A DNA stretch of 64,000 nt from Hygrocybe punicea. Its lineage: Eukaryota > Basidiomycota > Agaricomycetes > Agaricales > Hygrophoraceae. The stretch lies in the NCBI GenBank assembly GCA_963556145.1, contig OY744462.1, forward strand, positions 5,208,001 to 5,272,000, in the 5' to 3' direction. Below are positions 43,715 to 56,142 of the stretch, piece after piece; position 1 is the first letter of the stretch, and each line of letters begins with the position of its first letter. The translations under genes and the position numbers were made by a program. The notes below the pieces were generated by a model. That model had not been told where the DNA came from. It was given only the letters and a program-made list of their open reading frames with translations, and made no database searches.

Positions 43715-44471
43715 CATCAGCAAAAGGAAAAATTAATCCAAGACCATACATGGTCGTGTAAGTGCCACCTTCTTTGGAACCCTTGCCAGAATGCAAGCTG
43801 GTCTTGCAAGGGCTTTTCTATGGACTGGTCTATCTTGGCAAGATGTTGCCTTCCATGCCAAGGCTAACCAGATGTTGGGGCTCTTGCAAAAGACCCACTG
43901 AATCCCTATCACTTCCAAGAGCTTTGGCCGAATGCCTGCTTCTTCGAAGAACATTGCCTGACTGCCCGGCTTTTGCAAGACCCCACCAGAAGGTTCTCCT
44001 CTTGTAGTAAATCACAATATAGGTAGGGAGTGGAAGGTCACACAATTATCATAGTACAATATCGTACCCATGCGTTTCGATGATACACAAAACTGTTATC
44101 ATTTCAAGGTACTGCACACTGGCACGAATACAAATCACAAACCACAACAAGATGAGACCCAGACATGAAGGAAATACCAGAACTAAGACAGTGAGACACA
44201 GCAAGGAGATGGCAAGGCATGAGGAGACGGCAAGAAAATGTTCGCAAGAAAACGGAGATGACAAGATGGTCAAGTATGTGGTTTGAATGTAGACATGGCC
44301 ACCATCAGGCGTTCCGGGCCTGGGCAGCACATTGAGCAGCTAGGGTTTAAACTCCAGAAGTTTTGTTTGCTTTGCGTTTGGCTTGACTGGTTCGGTGTTG
44401 TGCTTTGGCTCCAAAAACTTGACTAAGGCCGCAGCGCCCTATCAGTAAAAAACCATGGCATCTGCAAAAAC

Positions 44472-46038
44472 TTACTTTTCCCACCACTCAAGAGTCGCTT
44501 CGCTCCATTGGCGTTGGCCCTCAGGTTCATTGAAGAGATCAACAATATTCTTGAAGAAATCAATTGCATTGAAGTTGCCATCCTTAACACTCCACTCCTC
44601 TTGGCCATTGAGCACAAACTGAGCCTGAGTTCTCATGCGTAACAAATTTTTGGATGACAAAACAGAGACACTTACCAGAACTGCAATATAAGCAATGCCA
44701 TGCGGCAAGACTGATGTTATATTGTAGAGATTTGCAACTGACTTCTTTCCACTTGTTTGTCCAGGAGTAGCCTTCATCGCAGTCCGCGGTCCAGTGAAAA
44801 TGTGCCAGAAGCACTAGGCCATTGAGGAGAAGAGTTAATTAGGCAGCAAAACTTAATCTTACCGAAACAAGGAAAGGTCCTCTGAGAAGGCCCTCATCGA
44901 TAGCGTTTACGCTGTATCCATCCTCGGGGTACAAGAATGAAGGCCAATCGTCTGCCATAATAAGGGTATTGATGTCCCGAACATCACGGCAATATCTGAA
45001 TTTAAAGAGTACTAGTCAATATTTAAATACAAAACATAGACCACCTACTTTTCAGGGTCCTTGTCAAACTCGTTTCGTGAGCTGCGGGGACAGAGTAAAC
45101 GGCCCGAAGCAGGGTGTGAGAACCCATGGTCACCCTTATTTCGGTTTGTTACACTGATTGGAGAGATTCCGACAACCTGTGGGATGTAAGACATAGACAC
45201 ATAACACAAGGTTCCGACATCATCTGTGCGAGAAAACTGGGCATGGCTTTCGAGCTGCAAATACACATCACAAAAAAAAAAGGCAAAGATATTAATGACT
45301 CACGAAAGAGATCAAATTATCAAAGGTATCAATGTTGCCCTTCTCCTCAAAGTACTTGAGTTGATCCTTGAGATCAGGTAAAAGTTCAAGAAGTGTGTTG
45401 AATATATAGTTTGCCTCAATACGATCGTCCTCATTGCTGTATGCCATGACTGTAAAATGAGTGTAAAAATGAAATAAATTGACTTACAGGTCAGCAATAA
45501 GCTCATCCAAATCATCACCAAGTCCATTGTTATTTCCCGTTTGCATGCCAATCTGAAATACCTGCAACAAATTGACGAACGGGCTTAAAATGCGAGGGAT
45601 GGCTTGTGCTATGCCCTTGTATGTGCCTAAATCATCTGAGCTTCTAAAAACAAAAGTGAGGAAATGGTCTATCTGGCTATATTGTACCTACTTGGGCTGT
45701 TTCCGAGCCGATGAACCAGCAAGGAGCTTGCTGAGTCTCTGAAGACGGCGTTTTCGTTTGTGAGCATTGTCAACCTGTGTATAATCAGCATCAAAATCCG
45801 AGTCATTGCTGTCACTGGTGTTCTCATCATTGTTGCATAGTTGCCTCTCCCTTCCATTGTGATCATTTCCTGAAACTTGAATCTTGAGCCGATCAGAGGT
45901 GACTGGACTGGGGGATCATTGATGGTTTATCTTGCTTTGGCCAGTCACTGTGTTAGTCTTGCCATTCTTGGGAGGGGCTGAATGGTGAGAGGTGGGCTTA
46001 GTGGCAGCAGCAGTCTTCATCTTTGAATGATGGGGCAT
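44472..46038 (-). pseudogene. Plavaka passenger gene, Agaricomycete family of unknown function
   Basis: Spliced ORFs on the minus strand read from MPHHSKMKTAAA through a basic KRKRRLQRLSKLLAGSSA segment, then GDHGFSHPASGRLLCP, NTLIMADDWPSFLYPEDGY, TPGQTSGKKSVANLYNITS and end LEWWEK. I recall this as a protein common in Agaricomycete repeats (DUF6698-like), function unknown. An in-frame TGA at 45916-45918 interrupts exon 1, in a context where CGA is the likely ancestor. It diverges from the transposase gene. Family name from memory, moderate certainty. Confidence 0.6.
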
Positions 46039-46090
46039 TTGGGGAGAAAACCTGACTGAGAAACTCGGCATTTGACCTAATTATCATGTC

Positions 46091-49000
46091 ATGTGCTATT
46101 TGTGTTGTGCAATCAACTTGGAAGTCGCACTGGCTGGCTGGCTGGCTGCTATGCGTATCTGGATTCTTCTGCTTGCTGTCATGGCATTATGCATTGCTTG
46201 TCGGAAAAGCTTTACAGACAACAGAGCACTCAGAGCACATCTCCGTTACTACGAGAAAAATGCAAACCTCACTGTCGTTTCCTTGAAGAGAAGGAGCGCG
46301 AATGTCCACACGAACATCCACACGAACGTCCACACAAACTTCAAAGCAGCCAAGATACCACAACGAGAGATGGTTGATCTAGGGAATATTGAGGAGGAAC
46401 GTGAGATCATACGAGAATGAGTGAATGAGGTGTGAAAGTTATGCTTTGGGTTATGTTTTGGTTTAACAGTTCATGATGTTGCATCAGAATCATGAAGTTG
46501 AAATGGAATCTGGACCATCAGGGCAGGATCTTTGCCAGGAAGGTGATGAAATTGCATCATTCAGTCGTGTTGGGCGCAAACACAAGACACCACGAGCATT
46601 GTTGGACTACCTTCCAACATCTGTCGCAGGCTTACCATTCCATATACCAAAGCCTACACATCCATGCAAGAAATGTCAATTTCAGGCAGCTGGAACCACC
46701 AATCCTAGCTGCTCCCCATCCCCACAAATTGATACTGTATGTGACAACATTTCTGAATCAGACACGGAGGTTTCTGTTTTTGAAATGGAACCCAATACCT
46801 TTGGACTCTATTGCTGCTACACTACAAAACCATCAACCGATCCTGCGGATGAAGTAACTCTTGACATTTTGTGTGATGCACCAACACTTGCCATTTCGCC
46901 ATCTTCGGACTCTCGGAATACCGGTCCGCTTCGAGGATTCGGCCAGGCCATCAAGAATCAGTTGGAAGCGGCACACACTGATTTCTTTGCTCCATTCTTG
47001 AATGCCACCATCTTTCGGCTCATGAACTGGTTTTACAGTAATTCTACAAAATCTGTGGCAGGACTCAATAGCCTGGTTCACGATGTTATTCTAGCTGAAG
47101 ATTTTGATCGGGAACACCTCCGCTGGTTCAGTGCTACATGTGAACTTCACCGAATTGACAAGCATGACAATGCCAAGGCTGAATTCTCGATAGAGGATGG
47201 CTGGCAGGAAGGCTCCGTCAAAATTCAGCTCCCAAAAGAAAAAACCAAACATTGCTCAGAAGCAGATGCTCCTGAATTCGAGGTTCTGGGGATTTATTAT
47301 CGCTGTTTACTTGAAGTAATCAAGGCGGCATACCAGGACTCAGCCACATGCAAATACCATTGGATTCCCTTTAAGCTCTTCTGGAAAGCTAACATCTCTC
47401 CTGCACCTGCACCATCTGATTGTACCAATGCATCTGAAGATGTCCGTGTCTTCAGTGAGATCTACAATTCAGATGCAATGATCGAAGAGGATGTCAGGAT
47501 TTGTGCTCAACCACTTCAACCTGGAGATGACCCTGATCTCAAGACCGCCATTGCTCCCATACTAGTATGGTCTGATTCGACCCACCTCGCAAACTTTGGT
47601 ACTGCGTCTCTTTGGCCCATATATGTATTCTTTGGTAGTCTTTCCAAATACTTTCATGGTAAACCAACACTGTTCACAGCCCATCATTTGGCATATATTC
47701 CAAAGGTAGATCATCTTTGTTTGACAGTATCTCGCTCACCAAGATCTTCCCTGTCGGTTATTAGCTCCCTGTTACTTTTCAAGATTTTTACCAGGGAATA
47801 TACAACATTCCAGCAACCACAGATGTGCTCTGATTTTGCAAACATGAATTAATGCAACAGATATGGCTTCTCCTTCTGGACAGTGACTTTATGCATGCTT
47901 ATGAACATGGCATTGTCCTCCTATGTGGTGATGGTGTTCGATGTCAGCTATTTCCACGATTCTTCACATATTCAGCAGACTACCCTGAGAAGTAAGTTAT
48001 GATTCTGTTTCACTTAATGTTACGATTTCAACCCATATTTGACAGGGTTTTGCTTGCTTACATCAAGTACCTTGCACATTGTCCATGCCCCCGCTGCCTT
48101 ATCCAAAAGAGCCAGATTCCAGGCATGGGGACGACAGTTGATGGTCAATGACGTGACGAGATTCGTGAGGATGACAACTGGCTCTGAAAAACCATTGAAA
48201 GGGTCCGTAAATGGGTGTTTGAGAAAGGTGTCGGTCTGGCAAGTGTAAAGATTGAGAGGCTACTTGACATCAAGTCTTTGCTTCCAACACAGGTTTGTCC
48301 TAAACACTTATGGACGACATTCACCTGACTTGCGAATGCAGAGTGCTTTCTCAGTCCGACTATCAAAATTTGGTTTCAACTATTACTCGATGTTTGTGCC
48401 TGACCTAATGCACGAGTTTGAGCTTGGAGTGTGGAGAGCAATCTTGACACATCTACTCAGAATTCTGTGTGCCTTAGGCAAGGACAGTATCCAAGCTTTT
48501 AACAAGCAGTATGTAATTTGACTGCCCTTATGAATTTGTTGCCTAAGTCACATCTAAGGTTTCGCATGGTTCCCACCTTTGGACGAGACACCATTCGCCA
48601 TTTTGGTTCCAATGTGTCTGCAATGAAGAAGATTGCTGCATGCGACTTTGAAGATATTCTGCAGGTAACTAGTGTGTTTTTGCATTTGTATTTGTATTGG
48701 CTGAACGCCAATTTTCCAAGTGCATCATTCCTGTCATTGAAGGGCTATTGCCGCCACCACACAACAAAATTGTCCTTGATCTTTTGTTTGAACTTGCAAT
48801 GTGGCAGGCATATGCAAAACTTTGGATTCACACAGAGATGACCCTTACCCTTTTCGAGGATGCCACCAAAACTCTTGGTGCAGTTGTGCGCTACTTTCAG
48901 AGAATGACATGTGAAGCATTTGTTACTGTTGAACTCCCACAAGAAGAAGCTGCACGCGGATGACGAGAAGCTGCACTCGCAGCAAAAGGGAAGGGGAAAG

Positions 49001-50583
49001 GGAAGGGGAAAGTGCCTTCCGAGCGCAAGCGCAAATATCTCAACTTAACAACATATAAATATCACTCTCTCGATAATTACATCAAGGCCATTCGTCGTTA
49101 TGGTACTACAGATAACTATACCACGCAAGTAGTAAGTTTTTCGAGTATATTTGCATCTGCTCACACTGAAATGCATTGTTATAGGGCGAGCTGGAGCATC
49201 GCCATGTGAAACGATTCTATGCGAGAACCAATAAAAATTCAAAATTTGCCTTGCAGATTGCCAGGCACCAACGATGAGAGGTACTCTTGCGAGCCATGAA
49301 AAAACGTGAAGATGAAGCTCACAACATAGCGGAGCGACAAGAGACATGTGTTGTACCCCCTGGTGAAGTGGTTCTGAATTTTGCTGATGATGAACTGCTT
49401 CCCTTTACATCGCCCAAAGTACATCACCACATCTCTGACTCACAACGCTACCCTCAAGATATTACTAGATGGCTCAGCAAGAATCACAGCGATCCAGCTT
49501 TTGCAGTAAGTTCTTTGGCCTTCTTCATTTATGGGTACCGACTGTTGTCTAGAACTTTCTTCCCCAGCTCAAGGACCATCTGCTTGCCTGTCTCACAGGT
49601 GTCACCTATGATGGAGATGAACATCATTTTACAGATGCTGACCGCGACTGTGTCAGATTTGTCAGTAACCGAATTTATTGTTACAAAGTCATCCGTATCA
49701 ACTACACAACCTATGACATGCGCCGGGCCCAAGATTCCATCAATCCCCGTACCCATGCTGATGTTATGGTGCTTGCCCATGAAGATGACGGCGGTGAAGA
49801 TGATCGACATCCTTATTGGTATGCTCGGGTTATTGGTGTCTTCCATGCCAATGTCAGGCATGCTGGCCCAAATGTAAGGTCAACAGAGTCTCAGCACATG
49901 GAATTTTTGTGGGTCCGATGGTTTGGTCGTGATATGAGCTCGCCAGGTGGATTCAAGACACAATGTTTACACCGCATTGGGTTTGTCAATTCTGATGATG
50001 CATTTGGCTTCCTTGATCCAAAGGAAGTTGTCCGAGCAATTCATCTTATTCCAGCATTTGCACATGGACGGAGCTCACTCCTCTTGGGGCCATCTATTTC
50101 CCATCATGCGAGTGAAAACGATGAAGACTGGGTCTACTATTATGTGGCTATGTATGTATATTTTATTATCATGATATTCATTGTGATTTTGATTGATTTC
50201 CTACTAGGTTTGTTGACCGTGACATGTTCATGAGATTCCAGGGTGGAGGGGTAGGGCACAGGGGGGCCGAATTTGTCAAACAACAGTTGCAAAATCATGA
50301 ACTTGAACCAGCAGCCCAGGTTCATAACGGCAATGATATTGATGCTGATGGTGGCTCAGTGTTGGGGGACATGGGACAAGGCAGCGGTGGGCAAGTGATT
50401 GAGGAATACAATGAAGATGAAGAGGCTGACTATGGCTATCGAGATGTTGAGGAGGCAAACGATGGTTCTGAAGTAGACCCAGATGACATGGGCAATGTTC
50501 TAGTTGTTGGAGATTTGGGACCAGAGGATGGAGAGGATTTTGATGTGGAGGACCTGTATGGTGATGAGGGGTATGCACTGCTG
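46091..50583 (+). pseudogene. Plavaka-type transposase, broken by TGA codons
   Basis: The N-terminal part has a C2H2-like finger (CIACRKSFTDNRALRAHLR). The long exon 46473-47852 ends with RVFSEIYNSDAMIEEDVR and VWSDSTHLANFGTASLWPIY, hallmarks of Plavaka transposases. Further exons read LPRFFTYSADYPE, CPCPRCL, SMFVPDLMHEFELGVWRAI, VPTFGRDTIRHFGSN and VIEGLLPPPHNK. The C-terminus (to 50583) is acidic. In-frame TGAs at 48149, 48185, 48961 and 49275 make it non-functional; each could derive from CGA. Exon joins between 47853 and 49500 are only approximate. Confidence 0.85.
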
Positions 50584-50866
50584 TGATCTTGTTGCGTTCA
50601 CAGTGTCTGTTCACTTTGTAAATCGGAAATCTTACATACAGTATGCAATCTTCTATCATAAATGGCTCATGTTCCAAGTCATTGTCAGTACATCCAACTT
50701 CACCCCATCCAGCTTTTGTCTTGGCAGTGATTATAACAGATCCGACTCTGGTGCCACATTGTATGCCTACTACCCGTCTACCCGATCCTTGCCTGCCCAT
50801 ACCAGCATGCCGAGTGTTTAGATGGGTCACCTGACCTTGCAACAATTCTGCACTTTTGCTGATGTG

Positions 50867-50948
50867 TAAGGCACCAATGTCCCAGCCAGTCTGTGTAGCA
50901 AGACGGTTGAAGTTGACGATGTACTTCCCAATTTGTTGGTTATCCTTC
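50867..50948 (-). pseudogene. decayed Gypsy gag, middle fragment
   Basis: Minus-strand coding NQQIGKYIVNFNRLATQT then GWDIGAL lies between the Plavaka-type element and the palindromic MITE. It continues in frame on both sides once the insertions and one copy of each target duplication are removed. Confidence 0.85.
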
Positions 50949-51335
50949 TAGTGTTGCCACGACTATAGTTGGTCACTTTTCTTTTCTCTGCTCTACTGCC
51001 TTCAATAAAATACATAAAAATATAAAGAAAATTTCGAGGGGTAGCCTCTACATAGGTCTTGAGTTAGTACACTTAAACCTTTCTGTAATATGTAACCCAT
51101 CATTAGATAAGTGACCAACTATGGTTTTTAGTCGCGACTATGTTAGTCGCGACTAAAAACCATAGTTGGTCACTTATCTAATGATGGGTTACATATTACA
51201 GAAAGGTTTAAGTGTACTAACTCAAGACCTATGTAGAGGCTACCCCTCGAAATTTTCTTTATATTTTTATGTATTTTATTGAAGGCAGTAGAGCAGAGAA
51301 AAGAAAAGTGACCAACTATAGTCGTGGCAACACTA
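50949..51335. mobile_element. hAT-like MITE, near-perfect palindrome
   Basis: 387 bp running TAGTGTTGCCACGAC...GTCGTGGCAACACTA, with arms of about 185 bp that are almost perfect reverse complements around a centre near 51142 (TTAGTCGCGACTATGTTAG). The exact 8 bp duplication TATCCTTC lies at 50941-50948 and 51336-51343. It has no ORF. Near identity of the arms suggests recent insertion or gene conversion. Confidence 0.92.
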
Positions 51336-51343
51336 TATCCTTC

Positions 51344-51525
51344 ATTGCAAGGTTTTCCAACTTGTTCTCGGCACTACCCCTAGGATCCAAGGGTCCAAAA
51401 TTATTCTGCAGCTTGGTGCAGAAATCTCTGTAATCGGACATGAAGTCTGGCAGATAGGTGTCAGATTCCAGGTTCTCCAAAAGGTAAGGCTCAAACCATG
51501 TGAGTGCAATACTTTTGAGATAGGA
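51344..51525 (-). pseudogene. decayed Gypsy gag, upstream fragment
   Basis: Minus-strand coding LSYLKSIALTWFEPYLLENL and FCTKLQNNFGPLDPRGSAEN, typical Gypsy Gag, bounded by the foldback element on the right and the MITE on the left. Confidence 0.85.
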
Positions 51526-51540
51526 CAGTAGACCCAGTCG

Positions 51541-53413
51541 TTTTGGTTAACCCAATCGCAGATATAGTTGCAAAAGGTAGGTACACATAGCGCAGTTGCT
51601 TGCTGGGGGGGTAGGTTAACCCAAAAGACAGCTCTTGCTGGGGAAATGTGGTGTGGTAGGTTGACCCAGGTACAGATCTTGCTGGTCAAGGGCGCCTGGG
51701 TGGGTCAACCCGGTGTCAGCTCTGCCATGGGGTAGGTTAACCCAGGGCAGCTATTCCAGGATGGATGGGTTGACCCAGGTCCAGCTGTTCAAGCCATGTT
51801 GGTTTACCTGGCTTCAGTTATTGCTGCAGCACTGGGTTGACCCTAGACCAGTTCTTGCTGCACACTGGGGTTGACCTGGACCCAGCTGTTGCTGCGGCAT
51901 TGGGTTGACCAGGGCCCAGCACATGCTGGAGGGGGTGACTGGGGTCCAGCAATTGCTGGGTTGACCTGGCCCCAGCTCTTGCTGCAGGATTGGGTCAACC
52001 CAGGTCCAGCTCTTGTTGCAGCATCGGGTCAACCCAGGTCCAGCTCTTACTGCTGCACCGGGTGGACCCAGGGCCATCTTTTGCTGCAGCACTGGGTCAA
52101 CCCAGGGCCAGCTATTGCTGGAGCATTGGGTTGACCTGGTCCCAGCTCTTGCTGCAGCACTGGGTTGACCCAGGTCCAGCACCTCCTGCAGGGCTTGGGT
52201 TGACCAGGGTCCAGCTATTGATGCAGCACTTGGTTGACCCAGGTCCAGCAATTACTGTGGCATTGGGTTGACCTGGTCCCAGCTCTTGCTGCAGCACTGG
52301 GTTGACCCAGGTCCAGCACCTCCTGCAGGGCTTGGGTTGACCGGGTCCAGCTATTTCTGCAGCACTGGGTTGACCCTGGCCCAGCACTTGCTGCAGGGTA
52401 GGTTGACCAGGGTCCAGCTATTGCTGCAGCACTGGGTTGACCAGGGTCCAGCACTTGCTGCAGGGCTTGGGTTGACCAGGGTCCAGCTATTGCTGCTGCA
52501 CTAGGTTGACCCTGGCCCAGCACTTGCTGCAGGGTAGGTTGACCTGGTCCCAGCTCTTGCTGCAGCACTGGGTTGACCCAGGTCCAGCACTTCCTGCAGG
52601 GCTTGGGTTGACCGGGGTCCAGCTATTTCTGCAGCACTGGGTTGACCCTGGCCCAGCACTTGCTGCAGGGTAGGTTGACCTGGTCCCAGCTCTTGCTGCA
52701 GCACTGGGTTGACCCAGGTCCAGCACTTCCTGCAGGGCTTGGGTTGACCGGGTCCAGCTATTTCTGCAGCACTGGGTTGACCCTGGCCCAGCACTTGCTG
52801 CAGGGTAGGTTGACCTGGTCCCAGCTCTTGCTGCAGCACTGGGTTGACCCAGGTCCAGCACTTCCCGCAGGGCTTGGGTTGACCGGGTCCAGCTATTTCT
52901 GCAGCACTGGGTTGACCCTGGCCCAGCACTTGCTGCAGGGTAGGTTGACCAGGGTCCAGCTATTGCTGCAGCACTGGGTTGACCAGGGTCCAGCACTTGC
53001 TGCAGGGCTTGGGTTGACCAGGGTCCAGCTATTGCTGCTGCACTAGGTTGACCCTGGCCCAGCACTTGCTGCAGGGTAGGTTGACTGGGGTCCAACTATT
53101 GCTGCAGCACTTGGTTGACCCAGGTCCAGCAATTACTGCAGCATTGGGTTGACCTGGTCCCAGCTCTTGCTGCAGCACTGGGTTGACCAGGGTCCAGCTA
53201 TTGCTGCAGGGTAGGTTGACTGGGGTCCAGCCTGTTCTGTAGCGTTGGGTTGATCCTGGACCCACCCAATCAGCAGGATTGGGTTCACCATGGCCCGGCT
53301 ATTGCTCCAGCACTGGGTTGCCATGCTCAGCTCTTGCTGCAGAATTGGGTTGACCCTGGCCTAGCTCTCGCTGCAGGATTGGGTTGACCAGGATCCAGCT
53401 CTTGCTGCCATGT
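51541..53413 (-). repeat. 34-bp tandem array, left arm
   Basis: About 55 variant units. Read on the minus strand, a unit is CTGCAGCAAGAGCTGG followed by GCCAGGGTCAACCCAGTG. Because 34 is not a multiple of 3, all frames cycle and long ORFs appear on both strands; they are not genes. Confidence 0.95.
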
Positions 53414-53869
53414 GGGCTCATGTTGGTCCACAGGCTTGAGCCACACCCCAGTCTGCCTGCAATTATTTCATGTTCACAACATTGACAGAGCTCACACCAG
53501 CTCAAGCCAATATTTACTCAGAAACTGCCATATAAAGTCATCAAAAATTTTCAATCTGTACATGACACACAATGTACCATGTAATATAATTTGAATGCAC
53601 TTATTAAAAGCACAGGGAATAGCAAAATTAAAACATTATTATTTTGACAATGCACAATATCTTACTTTCACTATCAGCTATCAGCCGTTACAGGAGCTAT
53701 TTATTCCCAATGACAATCTATGACAAAATCAGAACTTACCACACTTCAAATATTGTGCTTTTCTATTTAATATTGCTCAATTCTCCATTGGAATCAATAT
53801 ATATAACCTCACTATTACTTAAAATAGACACATAAATTTAATGATTATTTTATCCAAATACATAATTAT

Positions 53870-54500
53870 ATAGTGAAGGGCAGAAGGCAGGTGAGAGGAA
53901 GATAGGGGAGTGGGAGAGGGAGGAAGGTGGGAGTAGGAGAGGGAGGAAGGTGGGAGTGGGAGAAGGGAGTGGGAGTGGGAGAAGGGGGAAGGTGGGAAGG
54001 CAGCAGGGACGGGAGGGAGACAGAGATGGAGACGGAGAGGGAGAGGGAGAGGGAGAGGGAGAGGGAGGAGAGTGGAATGTACATACGTACCCGTTGTCCT
54101 CGTCGTCTTCGTCTACGTCTCCGCCGTCCTCGTCCCGTCGTCCTCGTCTGCGTCTCCGCCGTCCTCGTCCCCGTCGTCCCCGTCGCTGTCGTTCCCGTTC
54201 CCGTCGTTCCCGTCGTCGTCGTCGTCATCGTCCTCGTTGTCGTCGTCATCCGCGTCTCCGTCCCCGTCGTCGTCCTCGTCGCCACCTGGATGGTTGTCGT
54301 CGTCCCCCGGATGGTCGTCGTCGTCTCCGTCGTCCTGTCGTCCCGTCGCTATCCTTCTCCGTCCCGTTGTCCCGTCGCCGGCCGTCTGTGACCTCGTCGA
54401 CTGTCCTCGTCGTTGCCGTCGTGGTTGTCTCGGCCGTCCGTCCTGGTCGTTGGCGCATCCTCGTACCCGGCCTCGCGGCCTCGTTTCCGCCATCCTCACG
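53870..54500. repeat. GGGAGAG array followed by GTCGTC array, left arm
   Basis: 53870-54070 is a (GGGAGT/GGGAGAGG) minisatellite. 54085-54500 is built from TCGTCGTC, CCGTCGTC and GTCCTCGTC motifs. ORFs of up to 213 codons here are low complexity. Confidence 0.85.
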
Positions 54501-56042
54501 GTGGCCGTTTTCGTCGGCTTCCGTTCTGTTTGCTGGCGCGTTGTGTTCTGGTGATGGGTTTTTGGATTCGCCTGTGTTTGGCGTGGTGTAGCTGCAAAAG
54601 GTCAACAATTAGCAAAGAAGACAAAAATGTTCAAATCAGAAATTTACCTTGGGTGTTCCTCTGCACCCGTCTGACGCGTTGACGCGTTGTTGAAATCAAC
54701 AAGTCGAAGCTTTGAACTCGCGCGGGAAAGCCAACCGGCTGTTGCCGATTTCCCAAACGGGTTCGAGTTGCCAAACATGGAAGTGTCGCTGACGCTTTTG
54801 AATCTTCTAGCATGCACAACAATGCATGCATACCCGAAGTGAGATCCTCAAAAGGTGTAAATATGGTATATCTACCCTCATACCAAAATTTGTATTTTAT
54901 TCGGCCCTGCATCAAGAGCTATTCACAATTTATTCCATTCCTCTGCCAGAATTGGACCCTTAATGATCTAACTTTGTCTTAAAAATCTGAAATTAATCTA
55001 AGGAGTACTTTAATGAGTACTCATTGTGGTACACATAAGTGCCTGATTGTGGGTGGACCAGGACCTTTGTTTCAGCCAAGCAAATGCACAGAATTGTGCA
55101 TTGTGGCTGACCCATCAACCGAGTCCGAACTTCAAGTTCAGCTTTACTTTGAACCTTTCATTTCTTGGCTACAACAGATTCCGGGACCACCAAGTGCCAG
55201 GCACTGATCATCAATACAATAGATACTTTACATAGTAGTTTCCAAATTATTCTCATATTTTTCAGAGCAATATTGGTAATGTAGCACTTTAAGGGTCCGG
55301 AATTGGCAGGGAGGTATCAATGAATCATGGATATCTCTCTATGTATGCCATAATAAAATACAAAATTTGGGGAGGATGTAGTTAGAGGCTAATTCTATCT
55401 CTACATGGTCTTAAATGTGCTACACAGTCGTTGTGCTCCATGCAATTACACTGAGAAAAGTAAGATCTTGGTTACATATAAGGCAACTCGCGCCCGTTTG
55501 GGCAGATTATCGGCAACCTCCGGCGTGGGTTCAAATCGTCGCGTACTCCACGATGCGTCCACGAGAACAGCAACAGCAGCAAAATCAAGTAGAAGGTAAG
55601 TAGATTTCTCAAAATTTATTACTATTACTATGCTAGATAATATTATTGTTTTTATGAAGGACTTTCTCACTGCCGCGCCTGAAATTAACCGCAACAGGCA
55701 TGCCCGCGCCATGTCACGTCAACACCCAACTGAAGGGCCGAAACGGCGGATGGCAGGCAACGACGGGGACAGAGGCGACGAGGGCACAGACGGCCAGCCA
55801 GGGAAGACGACGGGGACGGAGACGGCCAGCGAAGAGACAACAGGACGACGGGAGCATCCAGGGAACGACGAGGACGACGACGGGGACGGAGACGGGGATG
55901 ACGACAACGAGGACGAGAGGACGACGACGATGACGACGACGAGGACGACGACGATGACGACGACGATGACGATGACGATGACGATGACAAGGAGGACGAT
56001 GGGAACGGGGACGACGGGAACGGGAACGACGGGGACGGGAAC

Positions 56043-56142
56043 NNNNNNNNNNNNNNNNNNNNNNNNNNNNNNNNNNNNNNNNNNNNNNNNNNNNNNNNNN
56101 NNNNNNNNNNNNNNNNNNNNNNNNNNNNNNNNNNNNNNNNNN
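56043..56142. other. assembly gap (100 N)
   Basis: Exactly 100 N, the conventional size for a gap of unknown length between contigs. Confidence 0.98.

Larger units (their letters stand above)
43715..50864. mobile_element. Plavaka-type transposon with two divergent genes
   Basis: The ends are CATCAGCAAAAG and its exact reverse complement CTTTTGCTGATG (12 bp). Flanks are TG at 43713-43714 and 50865-50866. Removing the 7150 bp plus one TG rejoins the Gypsy gag frame as ALQHSFYQG, which fixes the boundaries. The element carries a decayed transposase (plus) and a second gene (minus) arranged head to head with 50 bp between their first ATGs. CACTA-superfamily elements, to which Plavaka is assigned, make 2-3 bp duplications, consistent with this. 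Confidence 0.85.

Noticed and set aside
43715..50864. Host genes in the 44-50 kb interval
   Set aside because: Both genes lie within transposon termini validated by target-site restoration and have transposon-family sequence with multiple stops.
53927..54591. ORFs of 154-213 codons rich in R/S/V or E/G
   Set aside because: They are translations of GGGAGAG and GTCGTC arrays, with mirror ORFs on the other strand and in the inverted arm.
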